NCBI RefSeq assembly: GCF_021491915.1
Contig: NZ_CP090836.1
Coordinates: 1,350,501-1,414,500, forward strand
Direction of reading: 5' to 3'
DNA: 64,000 bases
Source: Paracoccus everestensis
Lineage (GTDB): Bacteria > Pseudomonadota > Alphaproteobacteria > Rhodobacterales > Rhodobacteraceae
The translations under genes were made by a program, and so were the position numbers. The notes below the pieces were generated by a model. It had not been told where the DNA came from and ran no database searches. It saw nothing but the letters and a program-made list of their open reading frames with translations. Of this stretch, positions 46,985 through 55,602 are shown piece by piece; positions within the stretch are counted from its first letter, which is position 1, and the number at the start of each line of letters is the position of its first letter.

Positions 46985-47130
46985 CTGCGCAATCTGGGGT
47001 GAGCGTTACCGCATTGCAATCTGAAGGTATTATGATTCTGCATAGCGTGCAAGTCTTGTGTCGAACGTGGTGCCGCAATCAATGCATTAACGCGCCAGTG
47101 CGGTGGACCATGATCTGGACCGACAATGAA

Positions 47131-47162
47131 AAAGACCCTCGCGTGGCAGCGCGAGGGTCTTT
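47131..47162. terminator. Strong bidirectional terminator
   Basis: 13-bp perfect stem AAAGACCCTCGCG/CGCGAGGGTCTTT (47131-47143 with 47150-47162) and a 6-base loop. T-runs follow on both strands (CTTTCGTTT plus, CTTTTTC minus). It isolates the region on either side. Confidence 0.8.
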
Positions 47163-47667
47163 CGTTTAGCTGCCTGTATGCCTAGTCCACAACTACAGGT
47201 AGCGATTTATTGCGCATCACGCAACAGCCTTCATAGGCGGGTGGCTTGACCAAGTACTGCTACATCCCCGGGGCATTCAGAGAGAGCCGTCCGCAAGCTA
47301 AAGCTTCTGCGTTCGCTCGCGAGCATTTGGCGTGGTATGGAGACATGGTGAAACTGCCACTTGGGAATCAACGCCGCTGTAAGCAACCGCAAGCTCGTTC
47401 ACCGGATGAAGAACTTCTTTGCGTCGCCGGATCTCGAGAGAATTGGCGACAATCCTGACCAACTATGGCGCCTGTCCTTTGGAACCCGAAGGATCAAGGG
47501 CGAATGGCAGCCCAAGGACTGCGCATCGTACGACTGCCGCACGCCGACAATCATGGCTATGGAAGAGCCTGCCACAAGCGGGCAGCCGCAGTTCTCACAG
47601 CTTCTGTATCAGCCTTGTCCGCAGGTTCCGCCAAAAGAGGTTGTGGCACAGCCTGATAGGGAGCAAG
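47163..47667. other. Stretch without a recognisable gene
   Basis: Two overlapping plus-strand frames (47246-47458 and 47361-47714) are open but show no family motif, and their codon use does not look like the neighbours. I see nothing else definite. Confidence 0.4.
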
Positions 47668-47683
47668 GCGGCCTTTGGGCCGC
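47668..47683 (-). terminator. Hairpin after the DUF6481 gene
   Basis: GCGGCC/GGCCGC stem with a 4-base loop, 17 bases past the stop codon of the minus-strand DUF6481 gene; no long T-run. Confidence 0.45.
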
Positions 47684-47699
47684 GTTGCTGATGCGCGCC

Positions 47700-48080
47700 T
47701 CAACCCTGGCGTAGTTTACGGGCGGCGTATCTCTGGTCGCGCATCGCCTTGCGCATGGCCTCGTCGTCAAGAACGCGGGCGATCCGTTGGTCCTGGGCAC
47801 GCTCTCGGGCGTCAGCTTCGGCCGTGGCTGCCTTGGCAATGGCGGCCTCGCGCTCACGGGTTTCCGCTTCAAGACGAGCCTGTTCCTCGCGCCTTGCCTG
47901 GTCGCGGGCTGCCTGGCGTGCTTCCCGTGCTCTGGCAATCTCCATGCGCTCCTGCTCGCGCGCCTCGCGAAGAGGCTCCGCGGCTTCCTTCGCGGCCCGA
48001 TAGGCCTGGAGAAGGGCGACTTTTGCGTCCATGGCCGTGCTACGGCGTTCGGACAGTTCGGTCTTTTTGGGGGTTCTCAA
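47700..48080 (-). CDS. DUF6481-like coiled-coil protein
   Basis: 126 residues, nearly all charged helix rich in Ala/Arg/Glu (EAREQERMEIARAREARQAA, then LEAETREREAAIAKAATAEA), starting MRTPKKTELSERR and ending RDQRYAARKLRQG. This build matches DUF6481 proteins common in alphaproteobacteria, often near cold-shock genes as here. A single long coiled coil is likely. No function is known. Confidence 0.72.
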   Translation of the reverse strand: MRTPKKTELSERRSTAMDAKVALLQAYRAAKEAAEPLREAREQERMEIARAREARQAARDQARREEQARLEAETREREAAIAKAATAEADARERAQDQRIARVLDDEAMRKAMRDQRYAARKLRQG

Positions 48081-48113
48081 ATCTTTGTTCCAGATAGTTT
48101 AGGTTGATCGCGG

Positions 48114-48302
48114 TCACGGCTTGGTATTGTCCTGCGCGTCCCTTGCAAGCCGGGCCTCGCGCAGCCTTTGGGTCTTTTCGTCCTGGACAGCCTTGATCGC
48201 GTCAAGCTCTTCAAAGGCCCGTTCGCGCGTCGTGGATGGCGGGGACGTCTTGCTGAAGTGACTTTCTGCCCGCTCACGCGGAGTCTGGTGGTCTGACATC
48301 AT
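48114..48302 (-). CDS. Small charged protein, unknown function
   Basis: 62 residues (MSDHQTPRERAESHFSKTSP, then ERAFEELDAIKAVQDEKTQR). Highly charged and helical. Two adjacent ATG codons (48302 and 48299) are possible starts; a longer frame to 48344 overlaps the upstream terminator and is not used. It lies between the cold-shock gene and the DUF6481 gene on the same strand. Confidence 0.65.
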   Translation of the reverse strand: MMSDHQTPRERAESHFSKTSPPSTTRERAFEELDAIKAVQDEKTQRLREARLARDAQDNTKP

Positions 48303-48328
48303 GCTGTCCCGATGAAAAGGGCGGCAAC

Positions 48329-48355
48329 AAAAAAGGCCAGGCAAGCTGCCTGACC
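48329..48355 (-). terminator. Intrinsic terminator after the cold-shock gene
   Basis: Read on the minus strand: 9-bp stem GGTCAGGCA/TGCCTGGCC with a short loop, then TTTTTTG; it lies 64 bases beyond the csp stop. Confidence 0.8.
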
Positions 48356-48418
48356 CAAATTTCGAAATGCCCCGTCAGCAGAAATCTGTCCCGCGTGCGA
48401 CAAGGGCAATTCTCCGGT

Positions 48419-48628
48419 TTATGCGGCCTGAAGGCTGCATGCCGACATCTTGCCCGACTTGCGGTCGCGCTCCATGTCATAGGACAGCTTCTGGCCTTCG
48501 ACGAGTTCGCCCAAGCCTGCGCGTTCGACGGCAGAGATGTGAACAAACGCATCCGGTCCGCCGTCGTCAGGCTGAATGAAGCCGAAGCCTTTGGCGGAAT
48601 TGAACCATTTGACGATGCCGGTGGTCAT
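48419..48628 (-). CDS. cspA: Cold-shock protein
   Basis: 69-residue single-strand nucleic-acid chaperone. The OB fold shows [20 protein letters not shown] (RNP1, KGFGFI) and [13 protein letters not shown] (RNP2, VHI), with MSACSLQAA at the end. ATG 48628 begins the conserved start; the open frame upstream to 48682 is leader. A promoter about 150 bases upstream leaves an unusually long leader, the arrangement used for cold-induced translation in other csp genes. Confidence 0.94.
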   Translation of the reverse strand: MTTGIVKWFNSAKGFGFIQPDDGGPDAFVHISAVERAGLGELVEGQKLSYDMERDRKSGKMSACSLQAA

Positions 48629-48772
48629 GATGAACCCTTTCAAGGCAGGTGTGATAACCGTAACGCGATGGCGTGACGGCAAGGCATAACGACTTTGAAA
48701 GAGGAGATCAGCTCAGAGCGCGGTGCCAAACGCGCAACAATCATAGCTCGGCAGACAAATATCGGTAGGCTG

Positions 48773-48801
48773 CAGATAGGGCTGACCATTGCATTTGTCA
48801 A
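48773..48801 (-). promoter_or_regulatory. Sigma70-type promoter of the cold-shock gene
   Basis: Minus strand: perfect -35 TTGACA (48801-48796), 17-base spacer, -10 TATCTG (48778-48773). Transcription would start near 48766 and give a leader of about 138 bases before the csp ATG. Confidence 0.6.
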
Positions 48802-48876
48802 TAGTTATCGATGCAGGCGTCGCCACCCGACGCAACTTCACCGTTGTCGCAATGCTGGCCTGGGTTTCGTGCCGCC

Positions 48877-50340
48877 TTACGATGCGGTCCACTGGGTGGC
48901 CTGCAGGACAGGGAATTGCAAAGGGGCGCATCCCGGGCGAAGGCTTTCGGGCTGTCCTCTAAGCAGCTCTTTGGCCAGTTGCGCGGTCTGGTTGCGTATG
49001 TCGGGAATGGCCGTGATTTCCCAGAAGGCCGCGCGGGACGCAGGGCCGATGGCGAAGATGCGGGTCGACGGAACGCCACGGCGGTCCAGCAGCGCGGCCT
49101 CGGGGCTGACATCAAGCCCAAGCCGCAGCGGGTCGATGCGTGCGCGTCCATCCCGCAGCAGGCTTGCCACGACCGGCGTTGCGTTTTCCTCGGGGTCGCG
49201 CCGGATACCCCGGCAGTCGATGATGCGCGCGGCCTTGACCCGCTGCTCGATCCCGCTGCCACGACATCGGATGACGGCCAAAAGCTGGCCGTCGCAATGT
49301 CGCTCGGCACCTTGGAAACTTGCCGCAAGAAGGCGGATCCGGCCGGTCCTGATCGCGGCACGGATCGGGGCCGCGCTTTCAGGGGGCAGGCGGTGGCGGT
49401 GAACCTCCCACCAGGGGGCGGCATGGCGCAGGAAACGCGAACGCTCGGCCAAGGGCAGCGCCTGCCAGATCGCCCGAAGATGCGGGCGCACCCCGTCCAC
49501 GGCATCGCGCCAACTGCCGCCCGCGTCCTCGGCTTGCCGGGCCAGGCCACGCAACCAGGCCATCATCTGGCTGACCGGCGCCCCGAAGGGAATGTCTTCG
49601 GCCGGGACAGCCAAGGGCTGCGTTTCCGCGTGCTCACGCGGCAGCTGGGCGCGCCGCGAGACGACCAGAATGTCGCCCCGGTGCCCACGGCGCAAAAGGC
49701 TGAGAACCTGATCCACCATCGACAGGCCCGATCCCACGATCACCACCCGGTCGTCGCGGTCGGGAAGTTCTTGCTGGTCCCAGGATCCCTGCACCAGTCC
49801 CTGGGGGTCCGGCTCGGGCACGGCATGGCCCGTCGCCAGGACCGCCTTGTCGGCCTGGATGATGCGGCCATCGGACAAATGTGCCGTGACGCCGTTTGCG
49901 TCCTCGGTCAGGCCCACGCAGACATCGCGCAGGCAGCGCAGTCGGCGGGAACCCTCGCCCCGCGTCCATGGCTCGATCAGGCTGGCCATGTAGCTGCCAT
50001 AGGTGGAGCGGCTTACGAAGCTGTCCCCTGCCTGCGGTCCGGCGGAAATGCCTTGTCGAGCCAGCCAGTCGCGGAAATGGTCTGGCCGGTCGGGAAAGGC
50101 GCTCATGCTGCTGGCGTGGGTGTTCAGCAGGTGGTCGGGATCGCTGGTTGAATAGGCAATGCCGCAGCCCAGCATATGCCTGCCTTCGATGATGGTGACC
50201 TGGGCCTGACCCTGTGGTGCGCGCAGAAGATGGGCGGCCATCAGCACGCCGCTGGCCCCGCCGCCGATGATGACGACATAGGGGCGGGCGCTGTCCGGCA
50301 GCGGGGCCAAGGGGGCTGCGGGGATGGGATCAAGCGTCAT
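48877..50340 (-). CDS. FAD/NAD(P)-binding oxidoreductase
   Basis: 487 residues with an N-terminal FAD-binding Rossmann fold (YVVIIGGGASGVLMAAHLL, about 21-39), HMLGCGIAYSTSDPDHLLNT, and a second dinucleotide fold (VVIVGSGLSMVDQVLSLL, about 199-216), ending with an FAD-binding ATG-like GPASRAAFWEITAIPDIR. This is the FAD_NAD_binding family seen in N-hydroxylases and related uncharacterised enzymes. The substrate is unknown. It lies 15 bases after a small membrane-protein gene and is divergent from the organosulfur operon, so a role in sulfur metabolism is possible. Confidence 0.82.
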   Translation of the reverse strand: MTLDPIPAAPLAPLPDSARPYVVIIGGGASGVLMAAHLLRAPQGQAQVTIIEGRHMLGCGIAYSTSDPDHLLNTHASSMSAFPDRPDHFRDWLARQGISAGPQAGDSFVSRSTYGSYMASLIEPWTRGEGSRRLRCLRDVCVGLTEDANGVTAHLSDGRIIQADKAVLATGHAVPEPDPQGLVQGSWDQQELPDRDDRVVIVGSGLSMVDQVLSLLRRGHRGDILVVSRRAQLPREHAETQPLAVPAEDIPFGAPVSQMMAWLRGLARQAEDAGGSWRDAVDGVRPHLRAIWQALPLAERSRFLRHAAPWWEVHRHRLPPESAAPIRAAIRTGRIRLLAASFQGAERHCDGQLLAVIRCRGSGIEQRVKAARIIDCRGIRRDPEENATPVVASLLRDGRARIDPLRLGLDVSPEAALLDRRGVPSTRIFAIGPASRAAFWEITAIPDIRNQTAQLAKELLRGQPESLRPGCAPLQFPVLQATQWTAS

Positions 50341-50355
50341 GGTTCCCCCGCAGGA

Positions 50356-50643
50356 TCAGAACAGCGCAGCGGCCAGAAGCGACAGGACCACCAAATCCGC
50401 CGCGATCACGATTGCGCAGGTGGCAAGACCCGCGCCCTGGTCTGCCTGGTCATCGGATTCGCCATGGCGCAGGTGCATTTCCGTCTGGAGGTAGGTCATC
50501 GAGGGCAGTCCGAAATCGATGATAGGGCAGGGATTGCCACGAGCTTCGGTGGGCGCGCTGTCCGGCCCGGCAGCCTGCGCCCAGCTTTGCCAATAAGACA
50601 TGGGCGATCCGTCAAGGTGAAGAGCGATCAGGGTCTTGGACAT
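50356..50643 (-). CDS. Small tail-anchored membrane protein, unknown function
   Basis: 95 residues: a polar N-terminal part (MSKTLIALHLDGSPMSYWQS, then EARGNPCPIIDFGLPSMTYL) and a single C-terminal hydrophobic helix (CAIVIAADLVVLSLLAAALF). ATG 50643 has AAGGAA 8 bases upstream. No family recognised. It is 15 bases upstream of the FAD-dependent oxidoreductase gene, and the two are almost certainly one transcript; it may anchor or assist that enzyme. Confidence 0.68.
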   Translation of the reverse strand: MSKTLIALHLDGSPMSYWQSWAQAAGPDSAPTEARGNPCPIIDFGLPSMTYLQTEMHLRHGESDDQADQGAGLATCAIVIAADLVVLSLLAAALF

Positions 50644-51004
50644 GGCATGGTTCCTTCCGTCTGCTGGAATTACACTACTAGCCTTGTCGTGATTTATCAT
50701 TCCAAAGATCCCCAGGCGAAGAGAAGATGAATCTCCGGAAGGGGGGGCATGTGGAAGTCATCGGCAGCGTCAGCCGGTCACAGGCGAATTGCCAGGACAG
50801 GCGCGGCAAAGACTGCGTGACAAGATGTCTCTGTCTGCCTCGCCAGCCTTGCAAAGCGTAGGAAAGGGGTAAGGCAGGAAAGAACATTCCCACAATCCGT
50901 CCCGCCGCGAATAATTCTGTTCGCATGGGGCAGGATCTTTGGAATGGCCCTCACCAAAGCTAACAGCCAATATCGACAAGATCAGTCGTTATTAGGAAAG
51001 CGCA

Positions 51005-51559
51005 ATGCCCCAACGCATCATCGGCTTCTCGGGCAGCCTCAGCAGCCCCTCTCGAACCCGGGCTTTGGTCGATCTGGCCGTCTCTCGCACCGCCCCCCGC
51101 TTTGGCTGCACCGCAGCGACCTACGAGATCGCGGACCTGCAGCCGTCCCTGGGGCAGGCACAGTCGGTCGCCCAACTGGATTCGCTGCCGCGCATGATCC
51201 TGGACACGATCCTGTCGGCGGACGCCCTGGTCGTGGGCACGCCGGTCTACAAGGGCAGCTTCACGGGCCTGTTCAAGCATATGATCGACCTGATCGATCC
51301 TGCTGCCCTTGCGGGCAAGCCGGTGCTGCTGACCGCGACGGGCGGCGGCAGCCGGCACGCCCTAGTGATCGAGCACCAGTTGCGCCCGCTTTTCGGCTTT
51401 TTCGAGGCCGCGACCCTGCCCACCGGCGTCTATGCCGAACCCAGTGATTTCCACGAGGGCCAGCCTGCATCCGATGCGCTGCTGGCGCGGCTTGACCGGG
51501 CAGTCGATCAGTTCGCGCCCTGGCTGTCCCAGACCCAAGCGGCCAGTTCCGCCGCCTGA
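51005..51559 (+). CDS. NAD(P)H-dependent FMN reductase (MsuE/SsuE type)
   Basis: 184-residue flavodoxin-fold reductase that supplies FMNH2 to the downstream monooxygenase. Marks: IIGFSGSLSSPSRTRALVD at the phosphate-binding loop, ADALVVGTPVYKGSFTGLFK near residue 80 and PVLLTATGGGSRHALVIEHQ. AGGAAA lies 5 bases before ATG 51005. It heads a five-gene plus-strand operon of organosulfur type. Confidence 0.88.
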   Translation: MPQRIIGFSGSLSSPSRTRALVDLAVSRTAPRFGCTAATYEIADLQPSLGQAQSVAQLDSLPRMILDTILSADALVVGTPVYKGSFTGLFKHMIDLIDPAALAGKPVLLTATGGGSRHALVIEHQLRPLFGFFEAATLPTGVYAEPSDFHEGQPASDALLARLDRAVDQFAPWLSQTQAASSAA

Positions 51560-51637
51560 TCCCAGCAACCTGACCGGTCCGCATGAACCCGCCTTTCCGG
51601 CGGGGCGGTCCCCTTCACCCCGCAAAGGATTGACGAC

Positions 51638-52990
51638 ATGACACGCAAGATCCGCCTTGGCGCCTTCCTTCCCGGAGGCGGCCAGCACATCGCCGCCTGG
51701 CGTCACCCCGACCAGCCTGCCGACGGCGCCACCAGCCTTGCCTTTCACGCGGACCTCGCACGCGAGGCGGAACGCGGGCTTTTCGACGCCTATTTTCTGG
51801 CCGACGGCCTTGCCGTGGCCTTTGGCGGGGGCACCGAGGGCGGCAATGCCAAGGTTGCAGGTTTCGAGCCGGTGACGCTGTTCGCGGCGCTTGCCCCCCT
51901 GACGAAGAACCTGGGCTTCATCGCCACCGCCTCGACCACCTATGAGGAACCCTACAGCACCGCGCGCAAGTTCGCGTCGCTGGACCTGATCTCGGATGGC
52001 CGCGCGGGCTGGAACGTGGTCACCACCGCGACCGAGGCCGCCGCCCGGAACTTCAACCTCGACCGGCAACTGCCGCACGCCGACCGCTACAAGCGCGCGG
52101 CCGAGCATGTCGATGTGGTGAAGAAGCTGTGGGACAGCTTCGAGGATGACGTGTTCATCCGCGACAAGGAAACGGGCGTCTTTTATGACACCGCCCGCGT
52201 CCACCATGCCGACCACCGGGGTGAGCATTTCAAGGTCCGCGGACCGCTGAACGTCAGCCGCAGCCCGCAGGGCCATCCGGTGATCGTGCAGGCGGGCCAG
52301 TCCGAAGACGGACGCGGCCTTGCTGCCGCAACCGCCGAGGTGATCTTCACCGCCCATCAGCGGCTGGACACCGCGCAGGAGTTCTATCGCGACATCAAGG
52401 CCCGTGCCCGGGGCCTGGGGCGCGATCCAGGCCACATCCTGATCATGCCCGGCGTTTCACCCTTTGTCGGCCGGTCTGAATCCGAGGCGCAAGAAAAATA
52501 CGACTGCCTGACCAGCCTGATCCTGGAGGAAGACGGCATCGCTCTGATCAAGGGCCTGACCGGCGGCTCGCTGGACCTGACGGGCCATGACCTCGACAGG
52601 CCTCTGCCGGAGCTGGAGCATACCGAGGGCAACCAGTCCCGGCAAATGCTGATCCGCCAGATCGCCGACGAAAACGGCTTCACGATCCGCCAGCTTTATC
52701 AGTGGGTCGCCTCGGCGCGGGGGCATTTCACCGTGGTGGGCACCCCAGCCCAGATCGCAGACACCCTGCAGGACTGGTTCGAGAATGAGGGTGCGGACGG
52801 CTTCAACATCCTGCCGCCCTGGTTGCCGACGGGGCTGACCGATTTCGTGGACCTGGTGATTCCGGAGCTTCAGCGCCGCGGGCTGTTCCGCACCGAGTAC
52901 GAGGGCCGGACCCTGCGCGAGAACCTGGGCCTTCCTTATCCCGTCAACCGCCACGCCGCCGCCCGCGCGGCCGTGCAGGCAGCGGAGTAG
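51638..52990 (+). CDS. FMNH2-dependent monooxygenase (NtaA/SnaA/DszA/SoxA family)
   Basis: 450 residues of the luciferase-like TIM barrel group that attacks sulfur compounds or chelators. Marks: KIRLGAFLPGGGQHIAAWRH, ERGLFDAYFLADG, TYEEPYSTARKFASLDLISD, GRAGWNVVTTATEAAARNF and HPVIVQAGQSEDGRGLAA. It needs reduced FMN from the preceding gene product. The Ssu-like transporter beside it suggests desulfonation or sulfone/sulfide oxidation for sulfur supply; the exact substrate cannot be read from the sequence. AAAGGA precedes the ATG. Confidence 0.88.
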   Translation: MTRKIRLGAFLPGGGQHIAAWRHPDQPADGATSLAFHADLAREAERGLFDAYFLADGLAVAFGGGTEGGNAKVAGFEPVTLFAALAPLTKNLGFIATASTTYEEPYSTARKFASLDLISDGRAGWNVVTTATEAAARNFNLDRQLPHADRYKRAAEHVDVVKKLWDSFEDDVFIRDKETGVFYDTARVHHADHRGEHFKVRGPLNVSRSPQGHPVIVQAGQSEDGRGLAAATAEVIFTAHQRLDTAQEFYRDIKARARGLGRDPGHILIMPGVSPFVGRSESEAQEKYDCLTSLILEEDGIALIKGLTGGSLDLTGHDLDRPLPELEHTEGNQSRQMLIRQIADENGFTIRQLYQWVASARGHFTVVGTPAQIADTLQDWFENEGADGFNILPPWLPTGLTDFVDLVIPELQRRGLFRTEYEGRTLRENLGLPYPVNRHAAARAAVQAAE

Positions 52991-52994
52991 GGCC

Positions 52995-53828
52995 ATGGCG
53001 CTGCAATCTCTCGACGCTCCCTTCGAAGGCAGATCCTCCTCGGGCGCTGCGATCCGGCGCCGGGTGGGGGCCGGGGCGCGGGGCTTTGCCTCGCGCTATG
53101 GGCTGCTGGTCGGATTTGTCGTGCTGTGGCAGGTTTCCTCCAGGCAGGGCTGGGTGAACCCTGCCGTCTTCCCGCCCTTGGACAGCATCGCGACGGCCTT
53201 GTGGAAGGGCCTCGCCTCGGGCGCGTTGCTGGACGACATCGCGATCAGCCTGCAGCGGTCCGGGCTGGCCTTTGGCGCGGCGGTGGCGCTTGGCATCCCG
53301 CTCGGCCTGTTCATGGGCCAGATCGCTGCGGTGGAACGGGCGCTCGACCCGATCCTGCAACTGTTCCGGCAGACCTCGGCCCTGGCGCTTTATCCGGTGT
53401 TCATCCTGCTGCTGGGCCTGGGCGAGGCCTCCAAGGTCTTTGTCATCTTTTGGGCCACCCTGTTCCCGGTCCTGCTGGCGACCATCGGCGGGGTGAAGCA
53501 GGTGGACCGCAAGCTGGTCGAGATGGCGCAGACCTTCGGCGCGGGCCACCTGACCGTCTTTCGCCGCGTCGTGCTGCCCGCCACGGTGCCCGCGATCTTC
53601 GTGGGGCTGCGGCTTTCGGCCACCACGGCGCTGCTGCTGCTGATCGCGGCCGAGATGATCGGCGCGAACAAGGGCGTGGGCTTTCAGGTGATGAATGCCC
53701 AGTACAACTTCCAGATCCCGCTGATGTTCGCGGCCATCTTCCTGCTGGCGGGCCTGGGCCTTGCCGCGAACCTTGTCCTCGTCCTGTTGCAGCGGCGGCT
53801 GTGCCGCTGGGCCGAAGTGACGCGCTGA
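52995..53828 (+). CDS. ABC transporter permease, sulfonate/nitrate type
   Basis: 277-residue SsuC/TauC-like permease with about six helices. The EAA-type loop lies at MAQTFGAGHLTVFRRVVLPA near residue 177; LLLIAAEMIGANKGVGFQVM follows. It begins 5 bases after the monooxygenase stop, so it is co-translated. Partners are the next two genes. Confidence 0.9.
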   Translation: MALQSLDAPFEGRSSSGAAIRRRVGAGARGFASRYGLLVGFVVLWQVSSRQGWVNPAVFPPLDSIATALWKGLASGALLDDIAISLQRSGLAFGAAVALGIPLGLFMGQIAAVERALDPILQLFRQTSALALYPVFILLLGLGEASKVFVIFWATLFPVLLATIGGVKQVDRKLVEMAQTFGAGHLTVFRRVVLPATVPAIFVGLRLSATTALLLLIAAEMIGANKGVGFQVMNAQYNFQIPLMFAAIFLLAGLGLAANLVLVLLQRRLCRWAEVTR

Positions 53829-53854
53829 TCCATCATTTTCCAAGGAACACGACC

Positions 53855-54832
53855 ATGACCCTTTCGCTTCGCAATCTTGCCCTGACCACTGCCCTCGGCC
53901 TTGCTTTTGCAGGCGCCGCCCAAGCCGAGGTGACGATCCGCTATCTCGCCAGCCATGGGGGGCTGTCCGCCCACGAATTGGCGCAGGAGCTTGGCTATTT
54001 CGAGGGCACCGGCATCACCCTGGAAAACGTGGGCTATGCCAGCGGCGGGCCAGAGTCGCTGATGGCATTGGCGGGCGGCAGCGTCGAACTGGGCAGCGCC
54101 GCCACGGCGGCCGTCCTGAACTCTATCGCGGGCGGCAGTGATTTCGTCGCGGCCTATCCCTCGAATGGAATCAACGACGAGGCACAGTCGATCTTCTATG
54201 TGCTGGAAGACAGTCCCATCCACAGCATCGAAGACATCGCCGGCAAGACCGTCGCGGTGAACACGCTAGGGGCCCATCTCGACTATACCGTGCGCGAGGC
54301 GCTGCACCAGAAGGGACTGCCGCAGGACGCGGCCAACCTTGTCGCCGTGCCGGGCCCGCAACTGGAACAGGTGCTGCGCTCGGGGCAGGTCGATGTGGCG
54401 GCCTTCGGCTATTGGCAGACGACCTTCGAAGGGGCGGCGCGGCAGAACGGGGGCCTTCGGGCGGTCTTCGACGACACCGACATATTGGGCGAGATCGCGG
54501 GCGGCTTTATCGTCCTGCGCCGCGACTGGGTGGACGCCCATCCCGCCGAGGCCCGGGCCTTTGTCGATGGTTCGGCCAGGGCGCTCGACCATGCCCGCGA
54601 CAACCCCCAGGAAACCCGTGCCATCTTCGCCCGCCTGCTGGAAGAACGTGGTGAGAACCCCGAGGTCGCCCAGTTCTTCAAGGGCTATGGCGTGCGCGAG
54701 GGCGGCCGCGCCACGGAACACGACCTGAGCTTCTGGATCGACGTTCTGGAGCGCGAGGGCCGGCTGGAACCCGGCAAGCTGAAGGCGGCGGATATCCTGT
54801 TCGCCCCGGCCCAGAACGTGGCGGCCAAGTGA
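53855..54832 (+). CDS. ABC transporter substrate-binding protein, SsuA-like
   Basis: 325-residue periplasmic protein with a signal peptide (LRNLALTTALGLAFAGAAQA). The mature part reads VTIRYLASHGGLSAHELAQE, LGSAATAAVLNSIAGG and IAGKTVAVNTLGAHLDYTVR, typical of the sulfonate/nitrate/taurine family. AAGGAA precedes ATG 53855. Its stop TGA shares bases with the ATPase start (TGATG). It gives substrate specificity to the operon. Confidence 0.88.
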   Translation: MTLSLRNLALTTALGLAFAGAAQAEVTIRYLASHGGLSAHELAQELGYFEGTGITLENVGYASGGPESLMALAGGSVELGSAATAAVLNSIAGGSDFVAAYPSNGINDEAQSIFYVLEDSPIHSIEDIAGKTVAVNTLGAHLDYTVREALHQKGLPQDAANLVAVPGPQLEQVLRSGQVDVAAFGYWQTTFEGAARQNGGLRAVFDDTDILGEIAGGFIVLRRDWVDAHPAEARAFVDGSARALDHARDNPQETRAIFARLLEERGENPEVAQFFKGYGVREGGRATEHDLSFWIDVLEREGRLEPGKLKAADILFAPAQNVAAK

Positions 54833-55602
54833 TGGGTGTGCATCAACCTGTCGCGGGCGGAGCGGTCACGATCCGCGACCTGTCCAAGTCCTTCACCCTG
54901 AACCGAGCCTCGCTTCCAGTCCTGCAGGGACTGAACCTTGGCATCAGGCCGGGCGAAAGCCTGGCCGTCGTGGGCCCCTCGGGCTGCGGCAAGACCACGC
55001 TGCTGCGGATCCTGGCGGGATTGGAAAGGCCAGACCGGGGCGAGGTGCTGATTGACGGGCGTCCTGTTCATGGCGTCGGAACGGAACGCGCGATCATCTT
55101 TCAGGAACCGCGCCTTCTGCCTTGGCTGACGGTCCTGGGCAATGTCGCCTTTGGATTAGAGGCACGCGGCATCCCCCGGGCGAAGGCCCAATTGCAGGCC
55201 CGCCACTACATCCGCCTTGTAGGCCTGACCGAATTCGAGGACGCCTATCCCACCCAACTTTCAGGCGGCATGGCGCAACGCGTCGGCATTGCCCGTGCGC
55301 TGACCGTGCAACCCGAAATCCTGCTGCTGGACGAACCCTTGGGCGCCCTGGACGCGATGACCCGGATCACCATGCAGGATGAGCTTGCCCGCATCTGGCG
55401 AGAACAGCAGGTGACAATGATTTTGGTCACGCATGACCTGGAAGAGGCGATCTTTCTTGCCGACCGGGTGCTGGTAATGCCACGCGAGAAGGGCACTGTC
55501 CCGCGCCTGATCGACATCGACCTGCCCCGCCCCCGCGACCGCAGCGAAAGCCGCTTCGTGGCCATGCGCCGACGGCTTATGGCGGAATTTGGCCTGCATT
55601 GA
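54832..55602 (+). CDS. ABC transporter ATPase, SsuB-like
   Basis: 256-residue ATPase: Walker A GPSGCGKTT near residue 47, Q-loop IFQEPRLLPWLTVLGNVAFG, signature LSGGMAQRVGIARALT, Walker B ILLLDEPLGALDAMTRITM and ILVTHDLEEAIFLADRVLVM. It energises the preceding permease and binding protein. ATG 54832 overlaps the preceding stop; GTG 54829 is also possible. It ends the operon. Confidence 0.93.
   Translation: MGVHQPVAGGAVTIRDLSKSFTLNRASLPVLQGLNLGIRPGESLAVVGPSGCGKTTLLRILAGLERPDRGEVLIDGRPVHGVGTERAIIFQEPRLLPWLTVLGNVAFGLEARGIPRAKAQLQARHYIRLVGLTEFEDAYPTQLSGGMAQRVGIARALTVQPEILLLDEPLGALDAMTRITMQDELARIWREQQVTMILVTHDLEEAIFLADRVLVMPREKGTVPRLIDIDLPRPRDRSESRFVAMRRRLMAEFGLH

Noticed and set aside
47246..47714. 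Two plus-strand frames as genes
   Set aside because: No ribosome sites, no family motifs, and they overlap each other and a hairpin; left unassigned.
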